From assembly GCF_000018025.1 (NCBI RefSeq), contig NC_009831.1, positions 4,650,001 to 4,714,000 of the forward strand: a stretch of 64,000 bases of DNA. Reading direction: 5' to 3'. The notes beneath the pieces are model-generated. The model saw only the letters and a program-made list of their open reading frames with translations, made no database searches and was not told the DNA's origin. The position numbers were made by a program, and so were the translations under genes. This stretch comes from Shewanella sediminis HAW-EB3 (GTDB taxonomy: Bacteria > Pseudomonadota > Gammaproteobacteria > Enterobacterales > Shewanellaceae). Below, piece after piece: positions 48,100 to 57,676 of the stretch. Numbering within the stretch: the first letter of the stretch is position 1; each line of letters begins with the position of its first letter.

Positions 48100-48230
48100 T
48101 AAAGCCTGCGGCTCGCTTATGTGCAGATACTTCTGTGACACGCTGCAAGTACATCCGTGTAAGCTCGACGATGGCATCCATGCCATCAACGGCCACAGTC
48201 GCATCTACACCTGTATCTATTCTCTCTTCG
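48100..48230. repeat. Repeat-like element with GATGGCAT hairpin
   Basis: GATGGCAT and ATGCCATC form a perfect 8-bp stem at 48170-48187 with a 2-base loop, and TACA-TCCG-TGTA lies just before it at 48150-48161. The surrounding words (GACACGCTGCAAGTACATCC) resemble a family of intergenic repeats I associate with Shewanella; this is memory, not a search. It lies between element A and element B. Confidence 0.5.
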
Positions 48231-48428
48231 ATTAAAGTGATTAATTATGTAGAAGGGCTAAACACTAAATTACCTCCGATCGCATTGCTAGGTGAAGTAT
48301 CACCATGACAACACGAACATCCAAAATAAAACCTATCGATTAAAACTCTATGTAAACTCTTCTAACCACCTGCAAGTTCGAGGATTCCCCGTTGGAAGTT
48401 GCCGAAATACGTAATTAAAAATGCCGTA
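48231..48428. other. Gene-free stretch between repeat elements
   Basis: About 200 bases between the two groups of hairpins. No gene, hairpin or tandem repeat was recognised. It belongs to the 950-base gap between rhlE and dbpA, which are convergent. Confidence 0.4.
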
Positions 48429-48650
48429 GAGCCATCATGGATGATGGCTCAGACTCGGGGCTACATGGATGTAGCATCTGAGTCGTTAGGTGATTTTTAT
48501 CGGAGTATGAGGAGCACAACTTCGCCGGGGCGGCACGGGGTGATCCAAGAGGGGGATTGCTGTTGTTCTCCCTCTTGGTCGGGTGTGGACGGTACGTCCA
48601 CGACTTTCATCCAAACAAAGTTTGGAAAGCAAATTTCTGCCTTGGGTGGC
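48429..48650. repeat. Multi-hairpin element B
   Basis: At least five perfect stems follow one another: GAGCCATCAT/ATGATGGCTC (48429-48450), CTACAT/ATGTAG (48461-48474) inside GACTC/GAGTC (48452-48484), CCAAGAGGG/CCCTCTTGG (48545-48578), GTGGAC/GTCCAC (48585-48601), and CCAAAC/GTTTGG (48611-48625). No coding features were seen. The density suggests a dispersed repeat of unknown origin, or a structured RNA. Confidence 0.65.
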
Positions 48651-48663
48651 AAAAGATGCCAGA

Positions 48664-48694
48664 CAAAAAAAGGGAGCGACCTTAATCGCTCCCT
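48664..48694 (-). terminator. Rho-independent terminator of dbpA
   Basis: AGGGAGCGA/TCGCTCCCT form a perfect 9-bp stem with a 6-base loop. On the minus strand a run of seven T follows. It lies 32 bases after the dbpA stop at 48726. Confidence 0.92.
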
Positions 48695-48725
48695 TCAAAG
48701 TTGAAACCTAGTCTCAACTATCAGA

Positions 48726-50135
48726 CTAGCGCATCTCCCAGGCACGATAATTGCGGCCTTTGAGTTTGCCGTTGGTGATCTTATGCAGAGCACGCTTAGC
48801 CACTTTACGGTCAACCGCGACATATGAGCGGAATTCGGTGATCTTAATCTTACCGACCTCGGAGCCTTGAATGCCATCTTCGCCAGTTAGCGCACCTAAG
48901 ATATCGCCAGGGCGTACCTTATGCTTCTTACCACCATCGATCTGCAGAGTTACCATCTTAGGTTGAGTCGGGAGGGTATCGAGCAGGTTCTCAGGCGGCA
49001 GGCCTTCGCTGACGATATCATGGTCGAGATACTCTTCTAACAGCTTGATCTTATAGTCATCGTCATAGGTGTAGAAGGTAAAGGCGGCGCCCTTGCTGCC
49101 GGCACGGCCGGTACGACCGATGCGGTGAATATGCACTTCGGTGTCGAAGGCGAATTCGTAGTTAATCACCATATCCAAGGCTTCGATATCCAGACCTCGA
49201 GCGGCGACATCGGTTGCCACCATGATAGAGGCACTCTTGTTGGCAAACTGCATCAGGGTGATGTCTCTATCTCTCTGCTCCAGATCGCCATGGAGTGCCA
49301 CCACACTGAAACCATCATTGGCCAGAGTCGCGGCCACGTCTTTGGTCTCACGCTTGGTATTACAAAATACAACGGCGCTCTCCGGTCTATGCTGCAATAA
49401 TAACAGGCGCAGGGCCTTCTGACGGTCTTTGTTGCTATCTATCTGATAGAAATGCTGGTCGATACTGCTACTGTCATGAGTCGATGTCACCTTGACCATC
49501 ACAGGCTCATACATGATCTCTTCGGCGATCTTTTGGATCTGCTTAGGGAACGTCGCGCTAAACAGCAATGTCTGACGTTCACGTGGCATCTGAGCCATGA
49601 TGTAGTCAAGATCTGGCAAGAAGCCCATCTCTAACATACGATCCGCTTCATCCAGCACTAAGGTATTCACATCTTCAAGGCTTAAACGTTCACGTGACAG
49701 GTGATCGATAATTCGGCCTGGTGTTCCAACAATAATATGTGCGCCATGCTCTAAAGATCCGATCTGCGGCCCCATAGGTACGCCGCCACATAGGGTCAAG
49801 ACCTTGATATTGTGGATACCACGGGCAAGCGTACGGATCTCTTTCGCTACTTGATCGGCAAGCTCTCGAGTCGGGCACAATACCAAAGATTGAATACGGA
49901 AACGCTTTACGTTTAACTTGTGCAATAGACCCAAACCAAAGGCCGCCGTTTTACCTGAGCCGGTCTTACCCTGGCCGATAACATCTTCACCATTTAAGAT
50001 CGCAGGTAAACTCTGCGCCTGAATTGGCGTCATCGAGTCGTAACCCATTGTTTTCAGGTTATCGAGTAGTTCAGGTTTTAGCGTTAATGTCGAAAATGAC
50101 ATATTACGATCTGCATTTGGGGTAACTTGGCTCAA
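48726..50135 (-). CDS. dbpA: ATP-dependent RNA helicase DbpA
   Basis: A 469-residue DEAD-box helicase. Motifs are GQGKTGSGKT, PTRELADQV, TPGRIID, DEAD, SAT and [10 protein letters not shown]. The C-terminal 75 residues (KHKVRPGDILGALTGEDGIQGSEVGKI) form the DbpA RNA-binding domain that targets helix 92 of 23S rRNA. A TTG at 50135 has an AGGA site at good spacing, whereas the ATG at 50102 (MSFSTLTLKPELL) has none, so TTG is taken as the start; the ATG remains possible. DbpA acts in assembly of the large ribosomal subunit. Confidence 0.93.
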   Translation of the reverse strand: MSQVTPNADRNMSFSTLTLKPELLDNLKTMGYDSMTPIQAQSLPAILNGEDVIGQGKTGSGKTAAFGLGLLHKLNVKRFRIQSLVLCPTRELADQVAKEIRTLARGIHNIKVLTLCGGVPMGPQIGSLEHGAHIIVGTPGRIIDHLSRERLSLEDVNTLVLDEADRMLEMGFLPDLDYIMAQMPRERQTLLFSATFPKQIQKIAEEIMYEPVMVKVTSTHDSSSIDQHFYQIDSNKDRQKALRLLLLQHRPESAVVFCNTKRETKDVAATLANDGFSVVALHGDLEQRDRDITLMQFANKSASIMVATDVAARGLDIEALDMVINYEFAFDTEVHIHRIGRTGRAGSKGAAFTFYTYDDDYKIKLLEEYLDHDIVSEGLPPENLLDTLPTQPKMVTLQIDGGKKHKVRPGDILGALTGEDGIQGSEVGKIKITEFRSYVAVDRKVAKRALHKITNGKLKGRNYRAWEMR

Positions 50136-50436
50136 GGTCTATTCCTATTTTTATCACGACGAAACACTCGTCATGAAAGCGACTATCTATAAAGAACTAA
50201 TCAATAGTGCATCATTCAATAATAGACTAAACAATAGTCAATCATTCAAATATAAGCTATTGATACATCGCTGATATAAATCGAATTTATCGAGATAACT
50301 ATCATCCTGTGAAATTGATGATATTCCGGCTCAATAATAATGGGCGTGATTATAGCAAGGTTTGATATGAGTTGCTCGTATCCTTGGCTGTAATGCCAAT
50401 CGGTATAACCGTCAGAAACGCCAAGGATAGAGGAGG
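50136..50436. other. Gene-free stretch after dbpA start
   Basis: This contains the dbpA promoter region on the minus strand and a copy of the TAATNCCAATCGGTATAA word at 50391-50408. A direct repeat of AATAGACTAAACAATAG-like words occurs near 50205-50245. No gene was found. Confidence 0.4.
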
Positions 50437-50608
50437 GGTAATCAAAAGAGGCGACTCAGTCCATAGAGTAGAGCCTATACGTTCACCCCACCTGAATCTT
50501 TCGTATCGGATATACGAGCCTGATATTACTGAGGTAGCTCTGCGCATAGAGTCGAGCCAACTCTTCTACCCACCGAAATTCAACAGGGCATCTTTCACAT
50601 CATAGAAT
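50437..50608 (-). pseudogene. Two decayed copies of a DUF3313-like gene 3' end
   Basis: Two stretches resemble the last 80 or so bases of the lipoprotein gene that ends at 50624. Copy 2 (50527-50608) includes GATGCC, GGTGGGT, TCGAC and CCTCAGTAAT in the same order. Copy 3 (about 50437-50500) encodes GERIGSTLWTESP against VERIGSTLRGELP in the gene. The conserved GGTGGG words are 99 and 82 bases apart. Stop codons and shifts make both non-coding. Confidence 0.7.
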
Positions 50609-50623
50609 GCGCAAGCGTTACGA

Positions 50624-51319
50624 TTACTGAGGCAGCTCTCCCCGTAGCGTCGAACCGATTCTCTCGACCCACCAGTCAATGGCATCTCTGGCATCATCTG
50701 TCGAATCAATCATGGTGCTCAGATCCTTACTACCCGCTTTTCTGTCGATAACCGCGACGATAGGCTTACCTGAGTTAGCATCGCTGATCATCATCTCAAT
50801 CGTGGCGCTACCGACATTGGTGTGCTCTCCGGTCACAACTTTAGAGATAGTGGAGATCCCGAGCCCAAAGGGAAGCAGACTACTGGTGACCGCCAAGATA
50901 GGGTTAGGCGTTTCTATGTTGGTCAGGGCGACACTAATCCTTAAGGTCTTCCCCTTCGGGTTATCTACTAGCTCAAAACGAGTCGCGGCCTTCTGTTTTA
51001 TCTTTTCGACCAGATACTCAGACACGCCGATAACCTCCTCTTCAGATAGATTATCGTAGCGGGTCTTATCATCCAGAACTAACCAGACCTGATCGACGAT
51101 AACGCTATCGTATTGCCCGAGAATTTCATTAAGATCTTTGATGCTCTTAATACCCGGTTTTGCCCAGATAAGGTCGCTGCCACCTTCCGGCCCCGGCCTG
51201 AAGTCATCGAAGCTTTTAAACATCTGTGATTGACGATAATCCTGAACGACACCACAGCCGCTTAATAGCAGTACAAATAGACTCACAGCCAAACTCAGTG
51301 CGATTCGACAAGATTTCAT
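50624..51319 (-). CDS. DUF3313-like lipoprotein
   Basis: A 231-residue exported protein from the ATG at 51319, which has a GGGA site; a second in-frame ATG at 51331 has none. The lipobox is LLLSGC near residues 18-23. The rest (VWLVLDDKTRYDNLSEEEVIGVSEYLVEKIKQKAATRFELVDNP) and ALTNIETPNPIL resemble DUF3313 lipoproteins of unknown function. The 3' end is repeated twice, in decayed form, downstream. The gene appears to be transcribed alone. Confidence 0.75.
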   Translation of the reverse strand: MKSCRIALSLAVSLFVLLLSGCGVVQDYRQSQMFKSFDDFRPGPEGGSDLIWAKPGIKSIKDLNEILGQYDSVIVDQVWLVLDDKTRYDNLSEEEVIGVSEYLVEKIKQKAATRFELVDNPKGKTLRISVALTNIETPNPILAVTSSLLPFGLGISTISKVVTGEHTNVGSATIEMMISDANSGKPIVAVIDRKAGSKDLSTMIDSTDDARDAIDWWVERIGSTLRGELPQ

Positions 51320-51331
51320 AAAATTTCCCAT

Positions 51332-51601
51332 TCAACTAATTCAAAACTGATTTAAAACTAAGTCAAAACTAATAAAAGCGCGGCTAACTCAAGTGCTTCA
51401 CACAAACACCACTACACAACTGTCTAGTCATCATAACACAACAGTCTGAATTGCGCTCAATGAAATGACTCCGCAAAGCCCGTCCCTAACTCATTGCTAC
51501 TCATCGAATCTATTGTGACCCCCCTTGTGAATCGAAGCCCCACTGCTCGGTCCCTCTCTCTCGGCCTCTTTCAAAAAAAGCAAAAAGTAGCAAAAGAAGG
51601 C
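51332..51601. other. Gene-free stretch with upstream sequences
   Basis: Contains the upstream region of the DUF3313-like gene and A-rich words (AAAAAGTAGCAAAAG near 51582). No gene was found. The terminator of the POT-like transporter starts at its right end. Confidence 0.4.
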
Positions 51602-51630
51602 AAAAAAAAGCCCCGAATGTTCGGGGCTTT
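51602..51630 (-). terminator. Rho-independent terminator of the transporter gene
   Basis: GCCCCGAA/TTCGGGGC form a perfect stem with a very short loop; on the minus strand, eight T follow. It lies 38 bases after the transporter stop. Confidence 0.92.
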
Positions 51631-51667
51631 CAATAATGAGTCGATTACGACTCTATATTAATTTCAT

Positions 51668-53077
51668 CTAAGCCGTAGCGAGCTCAACTTCTTCTGTCTT
51701 ATTCGCATCTAAGCGCTTAATCACGACGCCATAGATTATCAAGGAGACAGCTGAAACCGTTGCAATAGCGGCAAAGAAGTACCAGATGTAATGTGCATGC
51801 GATGCCGCAGCAGCCCATTCAACATGGGTATCGAAAGTACGAGGATCCGGACAATATGCCTGAAGCAGGTATCCTGACAGACCGAAGCCTAACAGCGAGC
51901 TGATGAAAGAGTGCAAGTGTGAGAAACCAAGGTAGAGTCCCTCCTCTCCCTTAGGTGCCTGCAGCGAGAAGTATTCGAGGAAGCGCGGCGAGATGAAACA
52001 CTCGGCCAAACCCTGGAACACGATACCGATAATCATCATAGCCGCAATCGGGTGCATGCCTAAGATGGTTTCTGTACCGGCAAACATATTACCCGATGCC
52101 ATCAGAAGCGCCGAGACAGGCATGATAAACATACCGATAGTCATTGAAGAGAGCGCACTACGTTTGCTCATCATGGCAGTCACGAGACTGACCGACAGAA
52201 ATACCACTAACGGGTTTACGTTGGCATACCAAGATGGCGAAGAGCCCTCACCCGCCATACGCAATACATACTTAGGCATAGTCGCATACAGCTGATGCTG
52301 CACCATCCAGAAACCACTGATAATAACGGTCAGTGAGATTAATCGGCCATTACTCAGTACTCTGGTAAGTGCGGACCATATTTCAGCCAGAGACTTTCCT
52401 TCGCTGTTGGTCTCGGCATTTTTGAAGAAGATAAAGATACTGATAAACGCAATCAGCGTCATGCTGGCAGCGAAATAGTTGAGGTTGATTAAACCGAGAT
52501 CACCCATGGACTCACGCAGAGGTTTAACCACTGTTTTACCGGAGAAGGCGCCAATATTAACCATCATATAGAAGATCGAGAAACCTTTGGCACGGTTAGC
52601 GGTAGTCGTACACTTAGCCACGGTAGCCGTGATCACCGCCTTGATAAATGAACCACCAATCATGATAACGATAAGAATTGGCACGATGGCCCAGCGAATA
52701 TCGGCTTCTTTCAGTCCGTGATAGGTCGCCTCCTTACCATATTCAACCAGCCCTTGTCCCTCTAACAGTGCAGGGAAAAGTGCAAGGCCGGAATAACCTA
52801 TTGTAAGCAGACCGAAGGCCAGCAGTAACGCTCCCCTGAAGCCGATTTTGTCTGCCAGTGCCCCACTAAAGGTCGGCAGAAAATAGAGACCCGCGGAGAA
52901 AGAACCGGCAAGCCATGCGGCCTCAACATCGGTAAACCCTAAGATACGTGATAAATAAAGGGTGATCACAATGAACACGCCATAATAGGCGGCGCGCTCT
53001 AAAAGTTCGACGCCGTTGGCAATCCAAAATGTTTTTGGAAAACCCTGCTGCGTCGATGAGGACGTATTGTTAGTCAT
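51668..53077 (-). CDS. MFS/POT-type transporter (peptide transporter-like)
   Basis: A 469-residue inner-membrane protein with about 12 membrane segments. The N-terminus has ELLERAAYYGVF, the ExxER motif of proton-coupled oligopeptide transporters (POT/PTR2), and LPTFSGALADKIGFRGALL is the following MFS loop motif. Some POT features are weak, so another MFS subfamily remains possible. It would take up small peptides or a similar solute with protons. The gene stands alone with its own terminator. Upstream to 53581 no clear regulator site was recognised. Confidence 0.78.
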   Translation of the reverse strand: MTNNTSSSTQQGFPKTFWIANGVELLERAAYYGVFIVITLYLSRILGFTDVEAAWLAGSFSAGLYFLPTFSGALADKIGFRGALLLAFGLLTIGYSGLALFPALLEGQGLVEYGKEATYHGLKEADIRWAIVPILIVIMIGGSFIKAVITATVAKCTTTANRAKGFSIFYMMVNIGAFSGKTVVKPLRESMGDLGLINLNYFAASMTLIAFISIFIFFKNAETNSEGKSLAEIWSALTRVLSNGRLISLTVIISGFWMVQHQLYATMPKYVLRMAGEGSSPSWYANVNPLVVFLSVSLVTAMMSKRSALSSMTIGMFIMPVSALLMASGNMFAGTETILGMHPIAAMMIIGIVFQGLAECFISPRFLEYFSLQAPKGEEGLYLGFSHLHSFISSLLGFGLSGYLLQAYCPDPRTFDTHVEWAAAASHAHYIWYFFAAIATVSAVSLIIYGVVIKRLDANKTEEVELATA

Positions 53078-53581
53078 TTTATTTTATTCCAGATCTGAAG
53101 TTGTTATCTGCATCAACATATTATCTAGCCCGTGATGACGCAATTGTGACAATATCTATTCTATCTCGATTCTATCTCTATTCGTCTGAGGCCTGAGTTT
53201 CCAACAGATTGAAGACTCGACTCCAACCAATATAAAACCCAGATGCACCGACTCCAGGCCGATGTGCCACGAACAAGGCCTGACATGCCCCGAATAAGAA
53301 GTAGCGCCGGATTCTATCACGATTTTGTTAATGACAAGACAGTTAATGCTCAGTTGTGAGCACTCCACACACCAAAACCATTAACAATAATCGAGGCAAA
53401 CTAACAAGGGAACGGAGTTAACATCTGATTGTAGGGGTATTAATGGTGTCAAAATACCTATACAGCTGTTCGGTATTTATTCAACTCACGTCAACTTTCC
53501 TAATGAAGATACCTCCATGCCTCGATTATCGGACTAAATAGCGCTACCCTTTGCCTAAAGTAGCCATATACAGACAAGCCA
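53078..53581. other. Divergent intergenic region
   Basis: About 500 bases between the divergent transporter and the 103-residue gene. A minus-strand open frame of 70 codons at 53156-53368 shows no family features. No hairpin or operator was recognised. Confidence 0.4.
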
Positions 53582-53893
53582 ATGACTAAACCTAACATCA
53601 GCAAACAGCAACTCATCGACGTCCTCAACGCTTGGGGGGAACAGAAGCTCACCGCGGATCAGCTTCAGGACTGGATGGTCACTAACTACGACCCCGATGA
53701 AACCGACATAGGCAAGGGCGAGGCGGAGTGGACCGTAGAAGCGATGAATATCGTAATGAATGAATATGAGATAGCCAAGCAGGAGAAGTTTCGCCTTGAA
53801 AACTACATGCTGGCGGTCGAGTTTATTCAGGCAGAAGAGTCACACTTTAACCAGACCCGCCACCTGTTTCTGCGCGAAGGATTTCGCGATTAA
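53582..53893 (+). CDS. Small hypothetical protein, acidic and helical
   Basis: A 103-residue soluble protein without signal peptide or recognised domain. Residues 1-45 (KQQLIDVLNAWGEQKLTADQLQDWMVTNYD) and 55-95 are predicted helical from composition. It is acidic and rich in Glu and Gln. It might be a small conserved marine-bacterial family, but I cannot name one. The gene is alone, ahead of a chemoreceptor gene transcribed in the same direction. Confidence 0.65.
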   Translation: MTKPNISKQQLIDVLNAWGEQKLTADQLQDWMVTNYDPDETDIGKGEAEWTVEAMNIVMNEYEIAKQEKFRLENYMLAVEFIQAEESHFNQTRHLFLREGFRD

Positions 53894-54033
53894 CCCACTA
53901 TTTATCAGCCTAAACTGAGAGCAAACTCTCAGCAGTCCCCCTAAAATCTAACGTTAGGGAGTGACTAAGCTATTATTTAACATCGCAATTGCCAACTGTC
54001 TCCTATACTTATTTCAGATTAGGAGACATGCCA

Positions 54034-55956
54034 ATGTTAAAACTGAATATTCGCCGCAAAGTGGTCTTAACGACCTTAGCTTCCGTTGTACTTTCCATAC
54101 TGATCATCAGCATCTATTCGCTCAGTACCAGCCGTAGTATTATCCTCGAAAGCACCCTGGAGAGAGAGCTGCCGGCTGTCTTAGGCGAGGTAGCTAACGA
54201 CATCCACGCCCAACTCTTGATGCCGATAACGATCAGCAAGGTGATGGCAAATAACATCGACTATCAGGATATAATTCGTCGGGGGGACACCCCGGATACC
54301 CATGAGGCGATCGACAATTACCTCACTAATATCCAGCAAAAGTTTGACACCATCACCGCCTTTCTGGTCTCGGGCAATAGCGGCCGTTACTTCATCCCCG
54401 GCGGCATACTGAAAACCATCTCCGAGTCCGACTCGAGTGACCAGTGGTTTTATAACTTTATGAAGAGTGGCAAACAGTACTCCCTCAGTTTAGATGTCGA
54501 TGAGTCGAATCAGATCCCGACGCTGTTTATTAACTACCTAATGACGATTGACGGAAAACCCAGTGCCGTGGCTGGTGTGGGCCTGTCGCTTTCAAGTATG
54601 GCCTCCAGTATTAAACAGTACCATATTGGCACCCATGGTCAGGTCTTCCTGGTTGATGGCAGCGGCACCATCAAGATCCACCCCGACAGCGGTTATAGCG
54701 GCAAGCAGTTGAGTAGTTTAGGTGAGATAGATACTGAATCACTCTTTAAAGAGCAGGATTTCGCCACCACAGAGTATTCCGATAATGGCCAAGAGATGTT
54801 GGTCGCGAGCCGATATCTGCCCGATATCGGTTGGTATCTTATCGCTCAGATCCCCCGGGATGAGATCTTTGGCACCTTAGACGACGCCACCTGGTCTGTG
54901 GTTATTATGGGCATCGTGATCGCTCTCTTCTTTATGGCTGTCAGCATGTGGCTGATAAACCACCTGCTCTCTCCCTTTGGAGAGTTGGCCAAGATGCTCA
55001 AAGCCATTGGCGAGGGTGAAGGCGATCTCACACTCAGACTCGATGACTCCCGTCAGGATGAGACAGGTAATATGGCACAGGGCTATAACCATTTCGTCGA
55101 CTATCTCAGCCGCACCCTGCAGAGCGTATCGGCGACAGGCAATGATCTCTTTGAGGCCGTCGACCGTATCGATAACCAAGCTAAGCATATGGAGCATGAG
55201 ATAAACGAGCAGGTGAGCAAGATAGAGCAGATAGCCACCGCCATTCATGAGATGGGCATGACGGCCGAGGAGATAGCCGGGAGTGCCAATAACGCCGCAG
55301 AAAATGCCTCTGTCGCCGAGGAAGCCGTGGTACAGGGTAACAGTTCTGTTCAAAAAACCATTACCAGTGTGGCAACCATGAGCGAGCAACTGCAAAATAC
55401 CAGCTCGACCATCAGCAAACTCGCCGAAGATGCCAGCTCTATCGATACCGTGCTCGAAGTTATCCGTGGGGTCTCAGAGCAGACCAACCTGCTGGCGCTC
55501 AACGCCGCCATCGAGGCCGCCCGAGCAGGCGAACAGGGACGAGGGTTTGCCGTAGTCGCCGATGAGGTCAGAACATTAGCCTCACGCAGTCACGCCTCAA
55601 CCGAAGAGATCCGCAATATTATCGAGCAACTGCAGGAGAGAACCAACGAAGCAGTAAAAGCAATTGAGCAGAGCACCGAACTGAGTAGTGACAGCCAGCA
55701 GGAAGCAACCTCATCGGGTGAGCATCTGCAAAGCATCTCAGACAACATCAAGGCGATGAACGAGATGAGCGTACAGATAGCCACCGCAACCGGTGAACAA
55801 TCGAATGTGGTGGGGGAGATAAATCCCCATGTCACGGCTATCGCCGATATCTCAAGAACCAGTAGTCAGGTAGTGCAACAGACCTCTGTCGATTGTAGCG
55901 ATCTCAGAGAGATGGCAGTACAACTCAATGAGTTGGTGTCACGATTTAAGTTTTAA
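54034..55956 (+). CDS. Methyl-accepting chemotaxis protein, dCache type
   Basis: A 640-residue chemoreceptor from the ATG at 54034, which has AGGAG 8 bases before it; a TTG at 53989 and an ATG at 54028 are less suitable. Membrane segments are at about 10-30 and 290-312, with a periplasmic dCache region between ([48 protein letters not shown]). A HAMP domain and the signalling domain with [20 protein letters not shown] follow. The stop codon lies within the first unit of a heptamer array. The ligand is unknown. Confidence 0.92.
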   Translation: MLKLNIRRKVVLTTLASVVLSILIISIYSLSTSRSIILESTLERELPAVLGEVANDIHAQLLMPITISKVMANNIDYQDIIRRGDTPDTHEAIDNYLTNIQQKFDTITAFLVSGNSGRYFIPGGILKTISESDSSDQWFYNFMKSGKQYSLSLDVDESNQIPTLFINYLMTIDGKPSAVAGVGLSLSSMASSIKQYHIGTHGQVFLVDGSGTIKIHPDSGYSGKQLSSLGEIDTESLFKEQDFATTEYSDNGQEMLVASRYLPDIGWYLIAQIPRDEIFGTLDDATWSVVIMGIVIALFFMAVSMWLINHLLSPFGELAKMLKAIGEGEGDLTLRLDDSRQDETGNMAQGYNHFVDYLSRTLQSVSATGNDLFEAVDRIDNQAKHMEHEINEQVSKIEQIATAIHEMGMTAEEIAGSANNAAENASVAEEAVVQGNSSVQKTITSVATMSEQLQNTSSTISKLAEDASSIDTVLEVIRGVSEQTNLLALNAAIEAARAGEQGRGFAVVADEVRTLASRSHASTEEIRNIIEQLQERTNEAVKAIEQSTELSSDSQQEATSSGEHLQSISDNIKAMNEMSVQIATATGEQSNVVGEINPHVTAIADISRTSSQVVQQTSVDCSDLREMAVQLNELVSRFKF

Positions 55957-56027
55957 GTTTTAAGTTTTAAGTTTTAAGTTTTAAGTTTTAAGTTTTAAGT
56001 TTTAAGTTTTGAGTTTTAAGTTTTAAG
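55945..56027 (+). repeat. Heptanucleotide array, 11 units of TTTTAAG
   Basis: Eleven units of TTTTAAG run from 55951 to 56027 after a partial unit; the ninth unit is TTTTGAG. The first unit includes the chemoreceptor stop codon, so the array lies in the 3' untranslated part. Such arrays can change length by slippage. Confidence 0.95.
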
Positions 56028-56381
56028 TAATGAAGCCCCGGGAGTATGGAGCCGACAGGTATGCTGAGCATAAGGTTATGCTCAATGCCAGGAAGCTCCT
56101 TACCGTACAGGTTAAGCATTTCAGGTAGAATGACTGACAACTGAATGATGCGCCATGGGAGTAGGCTGTTATTTCTAGGCACGACACTATTAAATATTTG
56201 GGAGCATGCTCATATATCCGCAAGACGTGTACACAATTTCATTCCATTTGAGTACTTCAAGATCTATTATCAGATGTGAGAATTGAGTTATAGATAAAAA
56301 TATCAATACCATTACCTCTACTAATTTCTGCACTTTTACGCTGCAAGGCGCTATTGAATAAGGGCTATCATCTGAATCTGA
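56028..56381. other. Gene-free stretch before the AraC-type gene
   Basis: Contains no gene and no clear hairpin. It should hold the promoter of the AraC-type regulator gene. AATTGAGTT words occur near 56280. Nothing else was recognised. Confidence 0.35.
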
Positions 56382-57263
56382 ATGGATAAATTTACTGATA
56401 TACCAGACATTAAATATCGGGCTCCGAGCATCGAGAAGTCCGGAATAGAGGTTTTAGATCTAGACAAGTTCTACAAGAAACTACCAAAGTATGATCATGA
56501 CCCCTCAAAGCCCCACAGGCTTCATTACTTCTGCTTTATCTATATTACCCAGGGGGAAGGCAGCCACTTCATCGATTGTAATTACTACCCATTCAGGAAA
56601 GGTAGCTTCATCGCTGTGAACAAAAATCAAATACAAGCATTCGATCTAATAAATCGGCCCAAAGGGAAAATGATAAATGTCACGGAGAAGTTTTTTGATG
56701 AAATTCGAGCCAATATCAGAATGCCGCTCTTCACTCCTACTCATCTGGCGACTGCACATTCTCCCGTTTTTATTATGGACCAATCGACTAAAGAGAGCTG
56801 TGATCTTTTTTTAGAGGAGATCGATAAGGCGCAGGCAAGCGAGCATTGTGACAACTTACTCCTTCAGCTTGTTTTTTCTTCGCTATTGCTAAAGTTAAGC
56901 CAGAAAAGAACGAGTCATATCGAGCTGTTAAACGAGGTGCAGGCCCATAGATTCAGTCAGTTTATATCACTGATTGAGGAGAAGTTCACTATCACCAGAG
57001 ATGCATTGGCTTACGCCGATATGATACATATCTCGTACAAATATCTGAATCAGATCTGTAAGCTGGCATGCAACCAAACCGCCAAACAACTGATTGATGC
57101 GCACATCATTCTGGAAATAAAACGCAGGCTCACCATAGATAACTCTCAGGTGCAGCAGATAGCCTATGATCTGGGCTTTGATGATGTCACTTACTTCGTA
57201 AAATATTTCAAAAGACACACCCTTCTCACACCATCTCAATTCAAAGAGGTCTCAAAGGGCTAA
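56382..57263 (+). CDS. AraC-family transcriptional regulator
   Basis: A 293-residue regulator. The N-terminal part (about 30-120) is a cupin-like sensor (HYFCFIYITQGEGSHFIDCNYYPFRKGSFIAVNKNQ). The C-terminal part (about 195-290) has two helix-turn-helix motifs (ADMIHISYKYLNQICKLA and VQQIAYDLGFDDVTYFVKYFKRH). It is followed, 395 bases on, by the octaheme cytochrome gene in the same direction, so it may control that gene. A palindrome TGAGAT-AGA-ATCTCA lies between the two. The effector is unknown. Confidence 0.9.
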   Translation: MDKFTDIPDIKYRAPSIEKSGIEVLDLDKFYKKLPKYDHDPSKPHRLHYFCFIYITQGEGSHFIDCNYYPFRKGSFIAVNKNQIQAFDLINRPKGKMINVTEKFFDEIRANIRMPLFTPTHLATAHSPVFIMDQSTKESCDLFLEEIDKAQASEHCDNLLLQLVFSSLLLKLSQKRTSHIELLNEVQAHRFSQFISLIEEKFTITRDALAYADMIHISYKYLNQICKLACNQTAKQLIDAHIILEIKRRLTIDNSQVQQIAYDLGFDDVTYFVKYFKRHTLLTPSQFKEVSKG

Positions 57264-57676
57264 GCCATCTTAGCTTTAGCAGGCTCTAATTAACTCTTAG
57301 CAGCCTAGAGTTACTGACGTACCACAATGAATACTCCCAACAGTTAACAATCCCCTCAGCCATTGGCAGATGTTGAATACAAGCTATACAGGGCATCTCT
57401 GATCCGTATCAGTTGTTGAGATAGAATCTCATCCCCCCCCGTCTCTGGCTCAAAGAATTTCCATTAGGTTCGACTTCCACCATTTTTGGTTCGATAAGTC
57501 CATGCGATTAATAGGGGCTTTTAATTAACTTCAACCTATCGCACCACTTACATAGTTTACAACCAGGCAACAAGCCTTGTTCACCTAAAACCCCCATAAA
57601 ATTAGGAAGCTATGTTGGCGCGATAACTGATGAGTAGAAAAAATAATAATCTATTAATATGATTACGGGAAAGATA
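57264..57676. other. Intergenic region with palindrome before the cytochrome gene
   Basis: TGAGAT-AGA-ATCTCA at 57417-57431 is a perfect inverted repeat of 6 with a 3-base centre. It could be an operator for the upstream AraC-type protein or another regulator. Otherwise no gene or terminator was recognised. Confidence 0.4.

Noticed and set aside
47941-48204. Minus-strand open frame between rhlE and dbpA
   Set aside because: It runs across hairpin-rich repeat sequence and shows no protein-like composition.
48399-48704. Plus-strand open frame of 101 codons over element B
   Set aside because: It covers perfect hairpins and the dbpA terminator; no family pattern.
54877-55395. Antisense open frame of 172 codons inside the second chemoreceptor gene
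   Set aside because: The Cys/His/Leu-rich sequence is the usual shadow of MCP coding sequence.
55945-56027. Possible CRISPR array
   Set aside because: Units are 7 bases with no spacers; this is a simple tandem repeat.
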